This document shows, in pieces, positions 43,350 through 51,075 of a stretch of DNA of 64,000 bases; within the stretch, counting starts at the first letter, position 1, and every line of letters starts with the position of its first letter. The notes under the pieces are model-generated. The model was given only the letters and a program-made list of their open reading frames with translations. It did not search any database and was not told the DNA's origin. Made by a program: the position numbers and the translations under genes. The DNA is from G963665815 sp942492065 (GTDB lineage Bacteria > Cloacimonadota > Cloacimonadia > Cloacimonadales > JAIOQZ01). The stretch spans positions 744,001 to 808,000 of the forward strand of contig CALODV010000013.1 in assembly GCA_942492065.1 (NCBI GenBank). The letters are read 5' to 3'.

Positions 43350-44290
43350 TAATTAGTAACAAATATCATAGAATCACTCATTGCCAGAGTTTCTCCCTGA
43401 AGAGTCATAATTCTGTCAGGAAGCTTATATTGCTCTAATATTATCCCATCAAATGAGTACAAACGCAAATACTCTCTTACATCATTTTCATCTTTCATCC
43501 GGCTGATTGATCTTTCCTGATTATCGGAAACCGGGTTTTTACCGAATGTCCTTTCAATAGTCCAGAATCCTTTCTCAGCAATAACTGCGTTGGAAGACTT
43601 TGAATACTCATCTATAACTGACTCATTCCCTGAAATCGTGTTAACAATTCCGGCACCATTATACAAATACAACTTACCTACCGAGTTCACAGGAAAAGCC
43701 GCCATGCTGTCCCCCATTCGAACAATCTCAAGATGTCTTCCTTCATCATGCAAACCCATTTTTCTGCATACTTCTTCCAGACTGCTCACTGTATCTATTG
43801 CAGTTCCGTTAATTCTTATCAGCTTATAATCAGAAGCAAAATGTGCTGTTGCTGCGAAGATTGTATCGTTAAAGTTATATACCTTTCCAAGAGGGTGAAT
43901 CTTGATCGCTCGGATAAAATCTCCGTCTCGGTTTATCCATTGAATTCTTGAGTTTGCAAAATCTGCAACAACAATATTCCCCGTTTCATCAAAAGTGAAA
44001 GAACTGGGGAACATGAATTCTCCGGGGGCTCTGCCGGAGCCACCAAACTGTCTTACAGGCTTAAGTGTCTCCACATCATATACATGAAATACTGATGTAT
44101 ATGTATCTAGAACAAATAGTTCTCTATCCCTTATTCCTGTAACAGAGGATTCACTAAACGCATATTCATCTGAGTCCTGCCATCCCAGCGAGTCTACAAT
44201 AGCTAATCTGCCAGATTTTACCTCAGGGTTCTCACTGCAGGCAATAAGCAGGACAGCCATTAGTACTGATATCAGGGCATAAAGCTTCAC
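43313..44290 (-). CDS. 6-bladed beta-propeller lipoprotein 3
   Basis: A 325-residue lipoprotein (lipobox LLIAC18). The start is a GTG at 44290, 9 nt after GGAAGG. Propeller repeats include GGSGRAPGEFMFPSSFTFDE and GNIVVADFANSRIQWINRDG. It lies 5 bp after propeller 4 and 14 bp before propeller 2, so all four are one operon. Its 3' end is part of the shared 154-bp repeat. Confidence 0.85.
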   Translation of the reverse strand: MKLYALISVLMAVLLIACSENPEVKSGRLAIVDSLGWQDSDEYAFSESSVTGIRDRELFVLDTYTSVFHVYDVETLKPVRQFGGSGRAPGEFMFPSSFTFDETGNIVVADFANSRIQWINRDGDFIRAIKIHPLGKVYNFNDTIFAATAHFASDYKLIRINGTAIDTVSSLEEVCRKMGLHDEGRHLEIVRMGDSMAAFPVNSVGKLYLYNGAGIVNTISGNESVIDEYSKSSNAVIAEKGFWTIERTFGKNPVSDNQERSISRMKDENDVREYLRLYSFDGIILEQYKLPDRIMTLQGETLAMSDSMIFVTNYDGIIYKLKFEI

Positions 44291-44295
44291 TTATT

Positions 44296-45288
44296 CTATC
44301 CTTCCAGTTTGTATTTGTAGATTGTGCTGCTATGAACATCAAAGACTATCACGCAGTTTTTCCATAAGACCAAAGTTTCTGTATAAGCAAAAGAGTTCAC
44401 AGGAAATAAATACTGCTTCTCAATTTCAAAATCCTTATTGATGATAAATAGATATTCTTCAGCAATGCCGTCTTCTTTGTACTGACGGGATGTCTCATAC
44501 TTAACATTCTTATCATAAAGATGTTCCTTTCTGTAGGTGGCAACTATACAAAGTTTTCCCTCATGCACAATTGAATTTGACATCACATCAATATTGCGCT
44601 CAAGAAGTTTATCATTCAGTTCCATATATTCGAATTTATTATGTGAGTTCAACCTGTAAAACTTTTCTTTAAGATTAGGACGAATGAAAATCAACTCTCC
44701 ATTAAAAAGAACAAACTGATTCTCCAGTTCTTCATATGTTTCCTGTTTTATCAGGTCTTGACGTATCAACTCACCAATTTTGTAATGCTCGAAAAACTGT
44801 CCGTTTTCATATTTCCAAATGGTAAAATCCGGTTGTCTGTGGAAATTTGATACATATATGTTACCATCATAAACATCTATTAAATATGGATTATGACTTT
44901 TTACCGACTTTATATACTCTCCTTCTACAGTAAAAAGCTGAATTCTGCTGTTTCCATAGTCAGCAGCATACAGTGTGTCATTCAGAATAACAACATCTGC
45001 TGCAACTCGGAATTCACCCGGAGCACTTCCTTCTCGTCCAATGGTTCGTTTATAAGACAAATCATCAAGATCAAAGACATTTACTTTGCTGTACTCTGTA
45101 GCAAACAATTCATTGCCATATACTTTCAAAGTTGTACAGTATTCCATGTATTCAGGGATATCATCTGCCACATTGACAGAATCCACAAAAGTCATCGATC
45201 CAATTTTTTCCTCTGTCCTGGTACACCCGAAAAGGGTCATTATACACAGCATTATTGCTGAAATAATAAGTAATTGATCACACCTCAT
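44296..45288 (-). CDS. 6-bladed beta-propeller lipoprotein 4
   Basis: A 330-residue lipoprotein (lipobox TLFGC) and the first gene of the four-gene leftward operon. The ATG at 45288 follows GGAGG; the preceding in-frame TTG is too close to it. The core again has GREGSAPGEFRVAADVVILN and YAADYGNSRIQLFTVEGEY. A 36-bp stretch just upstream (45310-45345) occurs again inside a truncated gene at 47459-47494. Confidence 0.85.
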   Translation of the reverse strand: MRCDQLLIISAIMLCIMTLFGCTRTEEKIGSMTFVDSVNVADDIPEYMEYCTTLKVYGNELFATEYSKVNVFDLDDLSYKRTIGREGSAPGEFRVAADVVILNDTLYAADYGNSRIQLFTVEGEYIKSVKSHNPYLIDVYDGNIYVSNFHRQPDFTIWKYENGQFFEHYKIGELIRQDLIKQETYEELENQFVLFNGELIFIRPNLKEKFYRLNSHNKFEYMELNDKLLERNIDVMSNSIVHEGKLCIVATYRKEHLYDKNVKYETSRQYKEDGIAEEYLFIINKDFEIEKQYLFPVNSFAYTETLVLWKNCVIVFDVHSSTIYKYKLEG

Positions 45289-45309
45289 CAATCCTCCATA
45301 AACTGTTTA

Positions 45310-45345
45310 CAACGAAAGCTTCCTTATAATAGAACTTTTGTCAAG
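45310..45345. repeat. 36-bp repeat upstream of the propeller operon
   Basis: Identical over 36 bp to 47459-47494 (same orientation). It starts CAACGAAAGCTTCC and ends TTTTGTCAAG; on the minus strand it contains TTGACA, so it may be part of the propeller operon promoter. Confidence 0.85.
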
Positions 45346-45509
45346 GTTTAGTCTGAGTAAAAGCATAATAACTCAAAAAAGAAAAGCTGCTGAACATAAT
45401 TTTTTATTATTGACGGAAATTGCGCAGAATTTTTTCACAACTCCAACAGATTTTACTAACCATGAAAAGCATCAAAGGTAATAGATTATGATGCTGAAGT
45501 TGAGGAAAA

Positions 45510-47183
45510 ATGAAATTTGGCATGGTTCCAAAGTTATTTGAAGTATTCTCAAAAGGATACAGTAAAAAAGATTTATTGTCTGACTGTTCGGCAGGGGTGA
45601 TAGTAGGAATAATTGCTCTTCCACTTTCAATCGCATTTGCAATAGCTTCCGGGGTAGGTCCGGAGCAGGGACTGATTACTGCTGTTATAGCCGGATTTAT
45701 TATTTCCTTTCTGGGAGGAAGTAAAGTTCAGATTGGCGGCCCCACAGGTGCCTTTGTTGTTATTATCTATGGAATAATCGAAAAATACGGTTATGACGGA
45801 TTAGCTGTTGCCGGTATGCTCTCAGGGATTCTGCTTGTTTTCTTCGGACTGCTGAAATTCGGGAATGTCATTAAGTTTATATCTTATCCTGTTGTGGTAG
45901 GGTTCACCACCGGGATTGCCGTGATTATTTTTACCACACAGATCAAAGACTTTCTGGGACTTACAATACACGATCTGCCGGCTGAATTCATTGAGAAAAT
46001 TGCTGTTCTAGCTGAACACATACATACAATAAACTGGTATTCTTTGTTTCTGGGAATCAGTACAATTGTAATTTCCCTTACCTGGTCCAGATACTTCAAG
46101 AAAATACCCGGATCACTGATAGCTATTTTTGCAACCACAATTGCTGCTGTTGCCTTTAATCTGCCTGTTGATACAATAGGCAGTCGTTTCGGCAGTGTCC
46201 CATCCTCATTACCTGCTCCTCATTTCCCTCACGTTAATTTCATACTTGTTAAACAGATGTTTTTCCCTGCCCTGACAATTGCCCTTCTGGCAGGCATTGA
46301 ATCACTTCTTTCTGCTGTTGTGGCAGATGGTATGACCGGTGATAAACATAACTCCAATATGGAACTTGTAGCTCAGGGTGCAGCAAACATAATATCCCCT
46401 CTATTCGGTGGAATTCCGGCAACCGGAGCTATTGCCAGAACCGCGGCAAATATTAAAAATGGAGGGAAAACACCGGTTTCAGGGATTGTCCATGCGATAT
46501 CTGTGCTTCTCATTATGATCATCTTCGGGAAATATGCTGCACTTATACCAATGTCAACTCTGGCAGGCATTCTGATAATTGTCTCTTATAATATGAGTGA
46601 GTACAAACACTTCATAAAATTGTTCTCCAGCCCTAAAAGCGATATTCTGGTTTTACTGACAACATTCCTACTCACCATATTTGCTGACCTCACAATTGCT
46701 ATTCAATTTGGAGTAGTCATGTCAGCATTTCTTTTTATGAAACGCATGGCTGATGTAACAGACTCGAATTTTCTCGGAAGAGATTGTTATCATGAAGATG
46801 AGGAATTAATACTAAGCGGAATCAAGTCAGAAGAAATTCCTGAGGAAATGGAGATTTTCGAAGTTAACGGTCCATTCTTCTTTGGTACTGCAACATTATT
46901 CAAAGATGTACTTCATCAGATCAAGGTTAACCCCAAAGTGCTGATTTTACGAATGAGAAAGGTGCCGGCGATAGATGCAACCGGCTTGTCTGCTCTTGAA
47001 TGGATTATAGATGCTGCCCGGAAAGAGGGATCACTTCTGATCATATCAGGGATGAAGGATCAGCCGCATAAAGCTGTGCAAAAGGCAGGTCTGATTCCCG
47101 GAATCAGGGAAGAAAACATTGTGAAGAATATTCATGAGGCAATTCGAAAAGGAAACGAGTATTTGAAGCAGCTTCAATCCTAA
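45510..47183 (+). CDS. SulP-family anion transporter with STAS domain
   Basis: A 557-residue inner-membrane transporter. The SulP core (about 18-420) begins DCSAGVIVGIIALPLSIAFA and contains GGSKVQIGGPTGAFVVI and GGIPATGAIARTAANI. A C-terminal STAS domain (about 445-550) contains DATGLSALEWI. The family moves sulfate, bicarbonate or other anions; the substrate cannot be assigned. A TTGAGGAAAA leader precedes the ATG. It is a single gene followed by the truncated M23-gene copy. Confidence 0.93.
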   Translation: MKFGMVPKLFEVFSKGYSKKDLLSDCSAGVIVGIIALPLSIAFAIASGVGPEQGLITAVIAGFIISFLGGSKVQIGGPTGAFVVIIYGIIEKYGYDGLAVAGMLSGILLVFFGLLKFGNVIKFISYPVVVGFTTGIAVIIFTTQIKDFLGLTIHDLPAEFIEKIAVLAEHIHTINWYSLFLGISTIVISLTWSRYFKKIPGSLIAIFATTIAAVAFNLPVDTIGSRFGSVPSSLPAPHFPHVNFILVKQMFFPALTIALLAGIESLLSAVVADGMTGDKHNSNMELVAQGAANIISPLFGGIPATGAIARTAANIKNGGKTPVSGIVHAISVLLIMIIFGKYAALIPMSTLAGILIIVSYNMSEYKHFIKLFSSPKSDILVLLTTFLLTIFADLTIAIQFGVVMSAFLFMKRMADVTDSNFLGRDCYHEDEELILSGIKSEEIPEEMEIFEVNGPFFFGTATLFKDVLHQIKVNPKVLILRMRKVPAIDATGLSALEWIIDAARKEGSLLIISGMKDQPHKAVQKAGLIPGIREENIVKNIHEAIRKGNEYLKQLQS

Positions 47184-47218
47184 GTGCAATTCCGGGATAG
47201 TATCGCTAAATCCGTTTT

Positions 47219-47572
47219 TGCAAAATCTTGACATATTTTACGGATCAAATCAAATTGCTGAATATGAGAAAAATATATTCTGTTTTGCTGATTATGCTGT
47301 TGTTTCTGCCTCAAGTATTTGCAGATGATGTGAATACAAGAGAGAAAGAATTGTCTGAAATCCGTAAGAAACTTGAAGAAAACAGACGTAATCTGGAAAA
47401 AAACAAGAAAACAAAATCTACTAAAGAACAGAATGTAAAAGACTACAAAAACTTTTTTCAACGAAAGCTTCCTTATAATAGAACTTTTGTCAAGCTAATA
47501 CTGAGTTATCAAAATATATACTTTCTTTCAATATATGATTTGGAAAGCTACTCACACGAATATATTAGTTAG
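47219..47572 (+). pseudogene. Truncated duplicate of the EnvC-like gene, fused to other DNA
   Basis: Bases 47219-47452 match 48610-48843 with a single substitution in 234 bp, covering the leader and the first ~63 codons (ATG at 47264). Directly after this the frame continues into unrelated sequence, beginning with a 36-bp copy of the DNA upstream of the propeller operon, and stops at 47572. The product would keep the signal peptide and part of the coiled coil but no M23 domain, so it is treated as a broken copy. Confidence 0.85.
47459..47494. repeat. 36-bp repeat at the breakpoint of the truncated copy
   Basis: Identical to 45310-45345. It begins 6 bp after homology to the EnvC-like gene ends, so it marks the rearrangement junction. 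Confidence 0.85.
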
Positions 47573-47593
47573 GGAATTGAAATTTTTGACCAG

Positions 47594-47613
47594 ACTAAAA
47601 GGTTGAGAACCTT
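47594..47613 (-). terminator. Weak terminator after the DGC-domain gene
   Basis: A 6-bp stem AAGGTT-GAG-AACCTT (47599-47613), followed on the minus strand by TTTTAG. About 90 bp after the stop at 47703. The stem is short. Confidence 0.35.
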
Positions 47614-47702
47614 GCACAATAGTATTTCACTCAAAACAAGTTTCATTATCAATCCTGATTATGCAAAGGATCTCAGCCAGAAATTAAGGTTGCACGAACT
47701 GC

Positions 47703-48083
47703 TTACAATTTTTTGTTTATTTCCTCAACAACTTTTTCATAAGTTTTATTAATTGTTTCAGAATTAACGATGGTCCTACCCTTACTTAATCCCAAATCTG
47801 TCAGAGTTATTGACTGAGGATTAACGTTAGTTTTTTCAAGTGTTTTTTTTGCACATTGAACATTACACCCATCAATTGCAATATTCTGTGAAGCGTTTTC
47901 TGCAGAAGCAATAAAACTTGAAAGACCTGCACCAATACCAGCCAGACATGTCATTTTCCCAATGTTTGATGCACTGAGTTTTCTTGATATCTTGTCTGCC
48001 ATTTCACCAACATCTGCACAACCTGAGCATGAATAGATTAATTTAACAGGCTCATTAGTACATGAATTGCAACAATTCTCCAT
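47703..48083 (-). CDS. DGC-type putative zinc-binding protein
   Basis: A 126-residue protein with N-terminal CCNSC, then YSCSGCADVGEMAD and MTCLAGIGAGL, and IDGCNVQCAKKTLE in the middle. This Cys pattern and DGC motif match the 'putative zinc-binding' DGC family. It follows an ArsR-family regulator by 58 bp in the same direction, so it is likely regulated by it in response to a metal or thiol-reactive stress (inference). Confidence 0.85.
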   Translation of the reverse strand: MENCCNSCTNEPVKLIYSCSGCADVGEMADKISRKLSASNIGKMTCLAGIGAGLSSFIASAENASQNIAIDGCNVQCAKKTLEKTNVNPQSITLTDLGLSKGRTIVNSETINKTYEKVVEEINKKL

Positions 48084-48141
48084 AATTTTCTCCTTTGATT
48101 TTCATAGATTTATTCATGTAAATTAAGAGACAATAATAATG

Positions 48142-48456
48142 TCAGAAATACTTTTTATCTCTTTCGAAATTTGAAACTAAAATGTCTTTTGCTGCATCTA
48201 AGAATCTTTTTACGCAATCACATCTGATCCGATAATAAACACAATTTCTTTCTCTATAATCAACAATTAAGCCACTTCTTTTCATTTGGGACAAATGCTT
48301 CGAGATAGTTGATACATCAAAATTCAGTTCTTCAGCAAATTCTTTGACGCATAATTTTCTTTCAATAAGAGTCTCAAGAATATACAATCTTACAGGATGT
48401 GCAGTAGCCTTAAGTATATTCGAAAGCATTTCGTATTTATCTTTTTCGTAACTCAT
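48142..48456 (-). CDS. ArsR-family metal-responsive repressor
   Basis: A 104-residue winged-HTH repressor. The ATG at 48456 follows AAGAGG and gives the usual length; an upstream frame would add 12 residues. The recognition helix region is LNFDVSTISKHLSQMKRSGL. Cysteines at KLCVKEF (alpha-3 position) and at YRIRCDCVKRF near the C-terminus could form a metal or thiol sensor. A TTGACA-N12-TGTCAA palindrome lies just upstream. It heads a two-gene unit with the DGC protein. Confidence 0.9.
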   Translation of the reverse strand: MSYEKDKYEMLSNILKATAHPVRLYILETLIERKLCVKEFAEELNFDVSTISKHLSQMKRSGLIVDYRERNCVYYRIRCDCVKRFLDAAKDILVSNFERDKKYF

Positions 48457-48476
48457 ATTAGCCTCTTGATGCAAGA

Positions 48477-48500
48477 TTGACAAAATAGTCAAACTGTCAA
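48477..48500. promoter_or_regulatory. Probable ArsR operator
   Basis: Inverted repeat TTGACA-N12-TGTCAA, 20 bp upstream of the arsR-type start codon and overlapping a minus-strand TTGACA -35. ArsR proteins usually bind such sites in their own promoters. Confidence 0.6.
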
Positions 48501-48654
48501 GAAGAAAATTATATGTGGTATTAATTGTTGATTTCTATTAAATTCATCCGAATGCAAAATTATTTATCAACTTCAGTGATAAATATATTTTACTCACTAT
48601 TATAGATAATGCAAAATCTTGACATATTTTACGGATCAAATCAAATTGCTGAAT

Positions 48655-49761
48655 ATGAGAAAATTATATTCTGTTTTGCTGATTATGCTGTTGTTTCTGC
48701 CTCAAGTATTTGCAGATGATGTGAATACAAGAGAGAAAGAATTGTCTGAAATCCGTAAGAAACTTGAAGAAAACAGACGTAATCTGGAAAAAAACAAGAA
48801 AACAAAATCTACTAAAGAACAGAATGTAAAAGACTACAAAAACAAACTTTCCAAAAACCTCAGACTTCTTAAGAATATACAGAAAGAACATAACAAGATC
48901 GGATCGAAACTCAGAACGACAAAACAGAAAATCTATAATACCGACCAGAAAATGAGCCAGCAGCAGAACCTCTACCGACAGGAGTTTACTAAACTGTTCT
49001 ACATTGATCAACGTAAGAAAATAGACAACAAGCGTAATGTTGACAACTACCTTATTCTACACCTTATGAAACAGACTCACAGCGAGATACTCGGAACGGA
49101 AAAAGAGAAAAACTCATTATCTGCAATGAAGAAAGAACAGGAGAGACTGGTCAGCAGTACTGAGAAAAAAGCTAAGGAAACTCAAAACAGGCAATACAGA
49201 TACGAAAAGAAAATAGGCAGTCTCAAGCGTGAACTGACCAAGCTGGAAAAAGATGAAATTAAATACAAACAGCTTATCGACCAGCTTGAAACTAACGCCA
49301 GAGAACTGGAATCACTGATTGCCAAGTTAAAACTTGATGAAATGGATAGCGACTATTCATTCAAGTTCTCTTCTACTCGTCTGCAATGGCCATACAGAGG
49401 AAAAATAATCCGCGGTTATGGTATGTACTCGGATCCGCGTTATAAAACCAAGTTCAAGAGTAACGGTATAGACATAAAAGCAAATGTCGGTGAAAATGTG
49501 CAATCAGTTGATGCCGGTGTTGTAGTTTTTGCCGAATGGTTCGGCAGCTCAGGGAAAGTTGTGATTATCGATCACAAGAACGGATTCCACACACTTTATT
49601 CTCACAACAGTAAGCTTCTTGTATCCAAGGGGGATGAAGTGGCTAAGAATCAGAAAATTGCATTAACGGGAGATACAGGAAATGTCGATCAGCCTTCACT
49701 GCATTTTGAGATAAGAAAAAGCGGAAAACCGGTTGATCCGATGCTATATCTGGAGAAATAA
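48655..49761 (+). CDS. EnvC-like coiled-coil/LytM protein with degenerate zinc site
   Basis: A 368-residue exported protein. The signal peptide (1-20) starts at the ATG at 48655; no clear Shine-Dalgarno is seen. Residues about 21-235 are a long Lys/Glu-rich coiled coil, and the C-terminal ~110 residues a LytM/M23 domain. Two of the usual zinc-site residues are changed: HxGxD is SNGID and HLHFE is SLHFE. That resembles EnvC, which is not an enzyme but activates cell-wall amidases at the division site. It overlaps the next gene by 1 bp. A truncated copy lies at 47219-47572. Confidence 0.88.
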   Translation: MRKLYSVLLIMLLFLPQVFADDVNTREKELSEIRKKLEENRRNLEKNKKTKSTKEQNVKDYKNKLSKNLRLLKNIQKEHNKIGSKLRTTKQKIYNTDQKMSQQQNLYRQEFTKLFYIDQRKKIDNKRNVDNYLILHLMKQTHSEILGTEKEKNSLSAMKKEQERLVSSTEKKAKETQNRQYRYEKKIGSLKRELTKLEKDEIKYKQLIDQLETNARELESLIAKLKLDEMDSDYSFKFSSTRLQWPYRGKIIRGYGMYSDPRYKTKFKSNGIDIKANVGENVQSVDAGVVVFAEWFGSSGKVVIIDHKNGFHTLYSHNSKLLVSKGDEVAKNQKIALTGDTGNVDQPSLHFEIRKSGKPVDPMLYLEK

Positions 49762-50837
49762 TGAAAATAACTAAATCAGATGTTAAACACTTTGAGAAAA
49801 TGAAGAAAATCCTCCTGGAAAAGGATGATTCAGTTTTTATACACCATACCGGTCATGTTCCGGGTTATGGATGTTCAGCGTTCAACCAGAAATCTATAGA
49901 CAGAATAAACAAGTTAAAACTGAGAGATAATGCCAAAGGATATATTGCTCTCATACCTCATATAAACTGGTTTGAAAAAAACAACGTTTCTGTGCCGTCA
50001 GGGCTGAAACGATTAATGGAGCAGTACTGGCCCGGAAACCTTACAATTGTACTTCCTACCGAAATAGAAGCTTTAAAGAAAATCGGCATAAACGGTAAAA
50101 CTGCATTCCGCGTACCTACCGGAGTCCTTCTGAGAGATTTCCTTCAATATATAGATGTACCTCTAATCAGTACTAGTATAAACAAAAGCAACAGACCTCC
50201 GGAAACAGATATTCACGAAGTGATGAAAAACTACTCTAAAAAAGTTGATTTTACATATTTCGATAAGAACGAGTATACTGAAGGTCCTGAAGCATCCACC
50301 ATCATTGGCATTGAAGATGGAAAACTTCATTGCTACAGAGAAGAATCTGTTCCATATTATGAGATTCAAAAATCATATGACGCACCTAAGGTTCTTTTCG
50401 TCTGTACCGGAAATATATGCCGATCACCAATGGCGGAGTATCTTCTTAAAGATATGGCAGAAAAGAATAATATACCGATAACCGTAAAATCAGCCGGATT
50501 CCTGCAGGATGGCAATCATATATCATTAAACTCTTCTATTTGCCTCAGAGATTATGGCATAGATGCCTCCGGGCATTTTTCTACATCATTGAACAGAGAG
50601 GTAACCAGAAGCAGCTGGAGAATTATCACCATGACTGCAGGGCATAAGGAAAAACTGTTAGAAGTTGAACCAAATCTGGCAGGTAAGACATTTACCTTGT
50701 CCGAGTTTGCAGGAGAAGAAGGAGATATTGCCGATCCTTACGGACAAGATCTGGATGCATATAAAGAGACATTCGATATAATCAAATTCAGAATAGAAAA
50801 GATTTTTGCAAAACTGCAAGTTATATATGGTAGTTGA
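49761..50837 (+). CDS. TsaC/Sua5-like domain fused to low-molecular-weight protein phosphatase
   Basis: A 358-residue two-domain protein. The N-terminal ~195 residues follow the YrdC/Sua5 fold, which makes threonylcarbamoyl-AMP for tRNA t6A: KLKLRD, YWPGNLTIVLP (89-99), RVP (117-119) and STSINKSNRPP (137-147). The usual PTDTVYGL loop is replaced by HTGHVPGYG (29-37). The C-terminal domain (about 208-358) is an LMW phosphatase with the loop C215-TGNIC-R221 and the acid motif ADPYGQD. In Bacillus these are adjacent genes (ywlC, ywlE). The residue corresponding to the arginine-phosphatase Thr is Ile here, as in tyrosine phosphatases. It overlaps the EnvC-like gene by 1 bp. Confidence 0.88.
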   Translation: MKITKSDVKHFEKMKKILLEKDDSVFIHHTGHVPGYGCSAFNQKSIDRINKLKLRDNAKGYIALIPHINWFEKNNVSVPSGLKRLMEQYWPGNLTIVLPTEIEALKKIGINGKTAFRVPTGVLLRDFLQYIDVPLISTSINKSNRPPETDIHEVMKNYSKKVDFTYFDKNEYTEGPEASTIIGIEDGKLHCYREESVPYYEIQKSYDAPKVLFVCTGNICRSPMAEYLLKDMAEKNNIPITVKSAGFLQDGNHISLNSSICLRDYGIDASGHFSTSLNREVTRSSWRIITMTAGHKEKLLEVEPNLAGKTFTLSEFAGEEGDIADPYGQDLDAYKETFDIIKFRIEKIFAKLQVIYGS

Positions 50838-50842
50838 TGAAA

Positions 50843-50928
50843 TGCCTGTCTTTGCTTTGACCAGGTTGAATTAACCCTCAGTCTCCGATATAAATCGGAG
50901 TCAGATCTCTGAAGATAAAGCACAGGCA
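50843..50928. ncRNA. Structured element with closed four-way junction
   Basis: Outer stem TGCCTGT/ACAGGCA (50843-50849, 50922-50928) continued by GCTTT/AAAGC (50854-50858, 50917-50921) encloses three hairpins: GGTT-AACC (50864-50867, 50873-50876), CTCCGAT-ATAA-ATCGGAG (50883-50900), ATCT-CTGA-AGAT (50905-50916). It lies between the phosphatase fusion gene and purL, before a TTGACA at 51015. It could be a small RNA, a transcript-end structure or a mobile-repeat relic; strand and function are not determined. Confidence 0.4.
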
Positions 50929-51075
50929 GTTAAATTGATGACTAAAGATTAAATGTTCATGTTTTCAAAACATATAAGTGATAAAAGTTTTACATAAAAA
51001 CTGCAAGTTTTGTTTTGACATAATTTTAAAGGTTAACTGTTTGGTTTAACATACTAAATACTACAAGGAAATACC

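Noticed and set aside
47180..47461. Minus-strand frame opposite the truncated EnvC-like copy
   Set aside because: Phe/Leu-rich product that mirrors the Lys-rich coiled coil on the other strand; a shadow frame, also found opposite the intact gene.
48619..48647. TTGACA promoter of the EnvC-like gene
   Set aside because: A perfect -35 is present, but the hexamer 17 bp on (CAAATT) is a poor -10; not listed as a promoter.
50843..50928. tRNA-like cloverleaf
   Set aside because: The three-hairpin shape suggested a tRNA, but there is no correct T-loop, anticodon arm geometry or acceptor end on either strand.
50929..51075. Riboswitch or full promoter for purL
   Set aside because: TTGACA at 51015 has no acceptable -10 at 16-18 bp, and no purine or other known riboswitch consensus was found.
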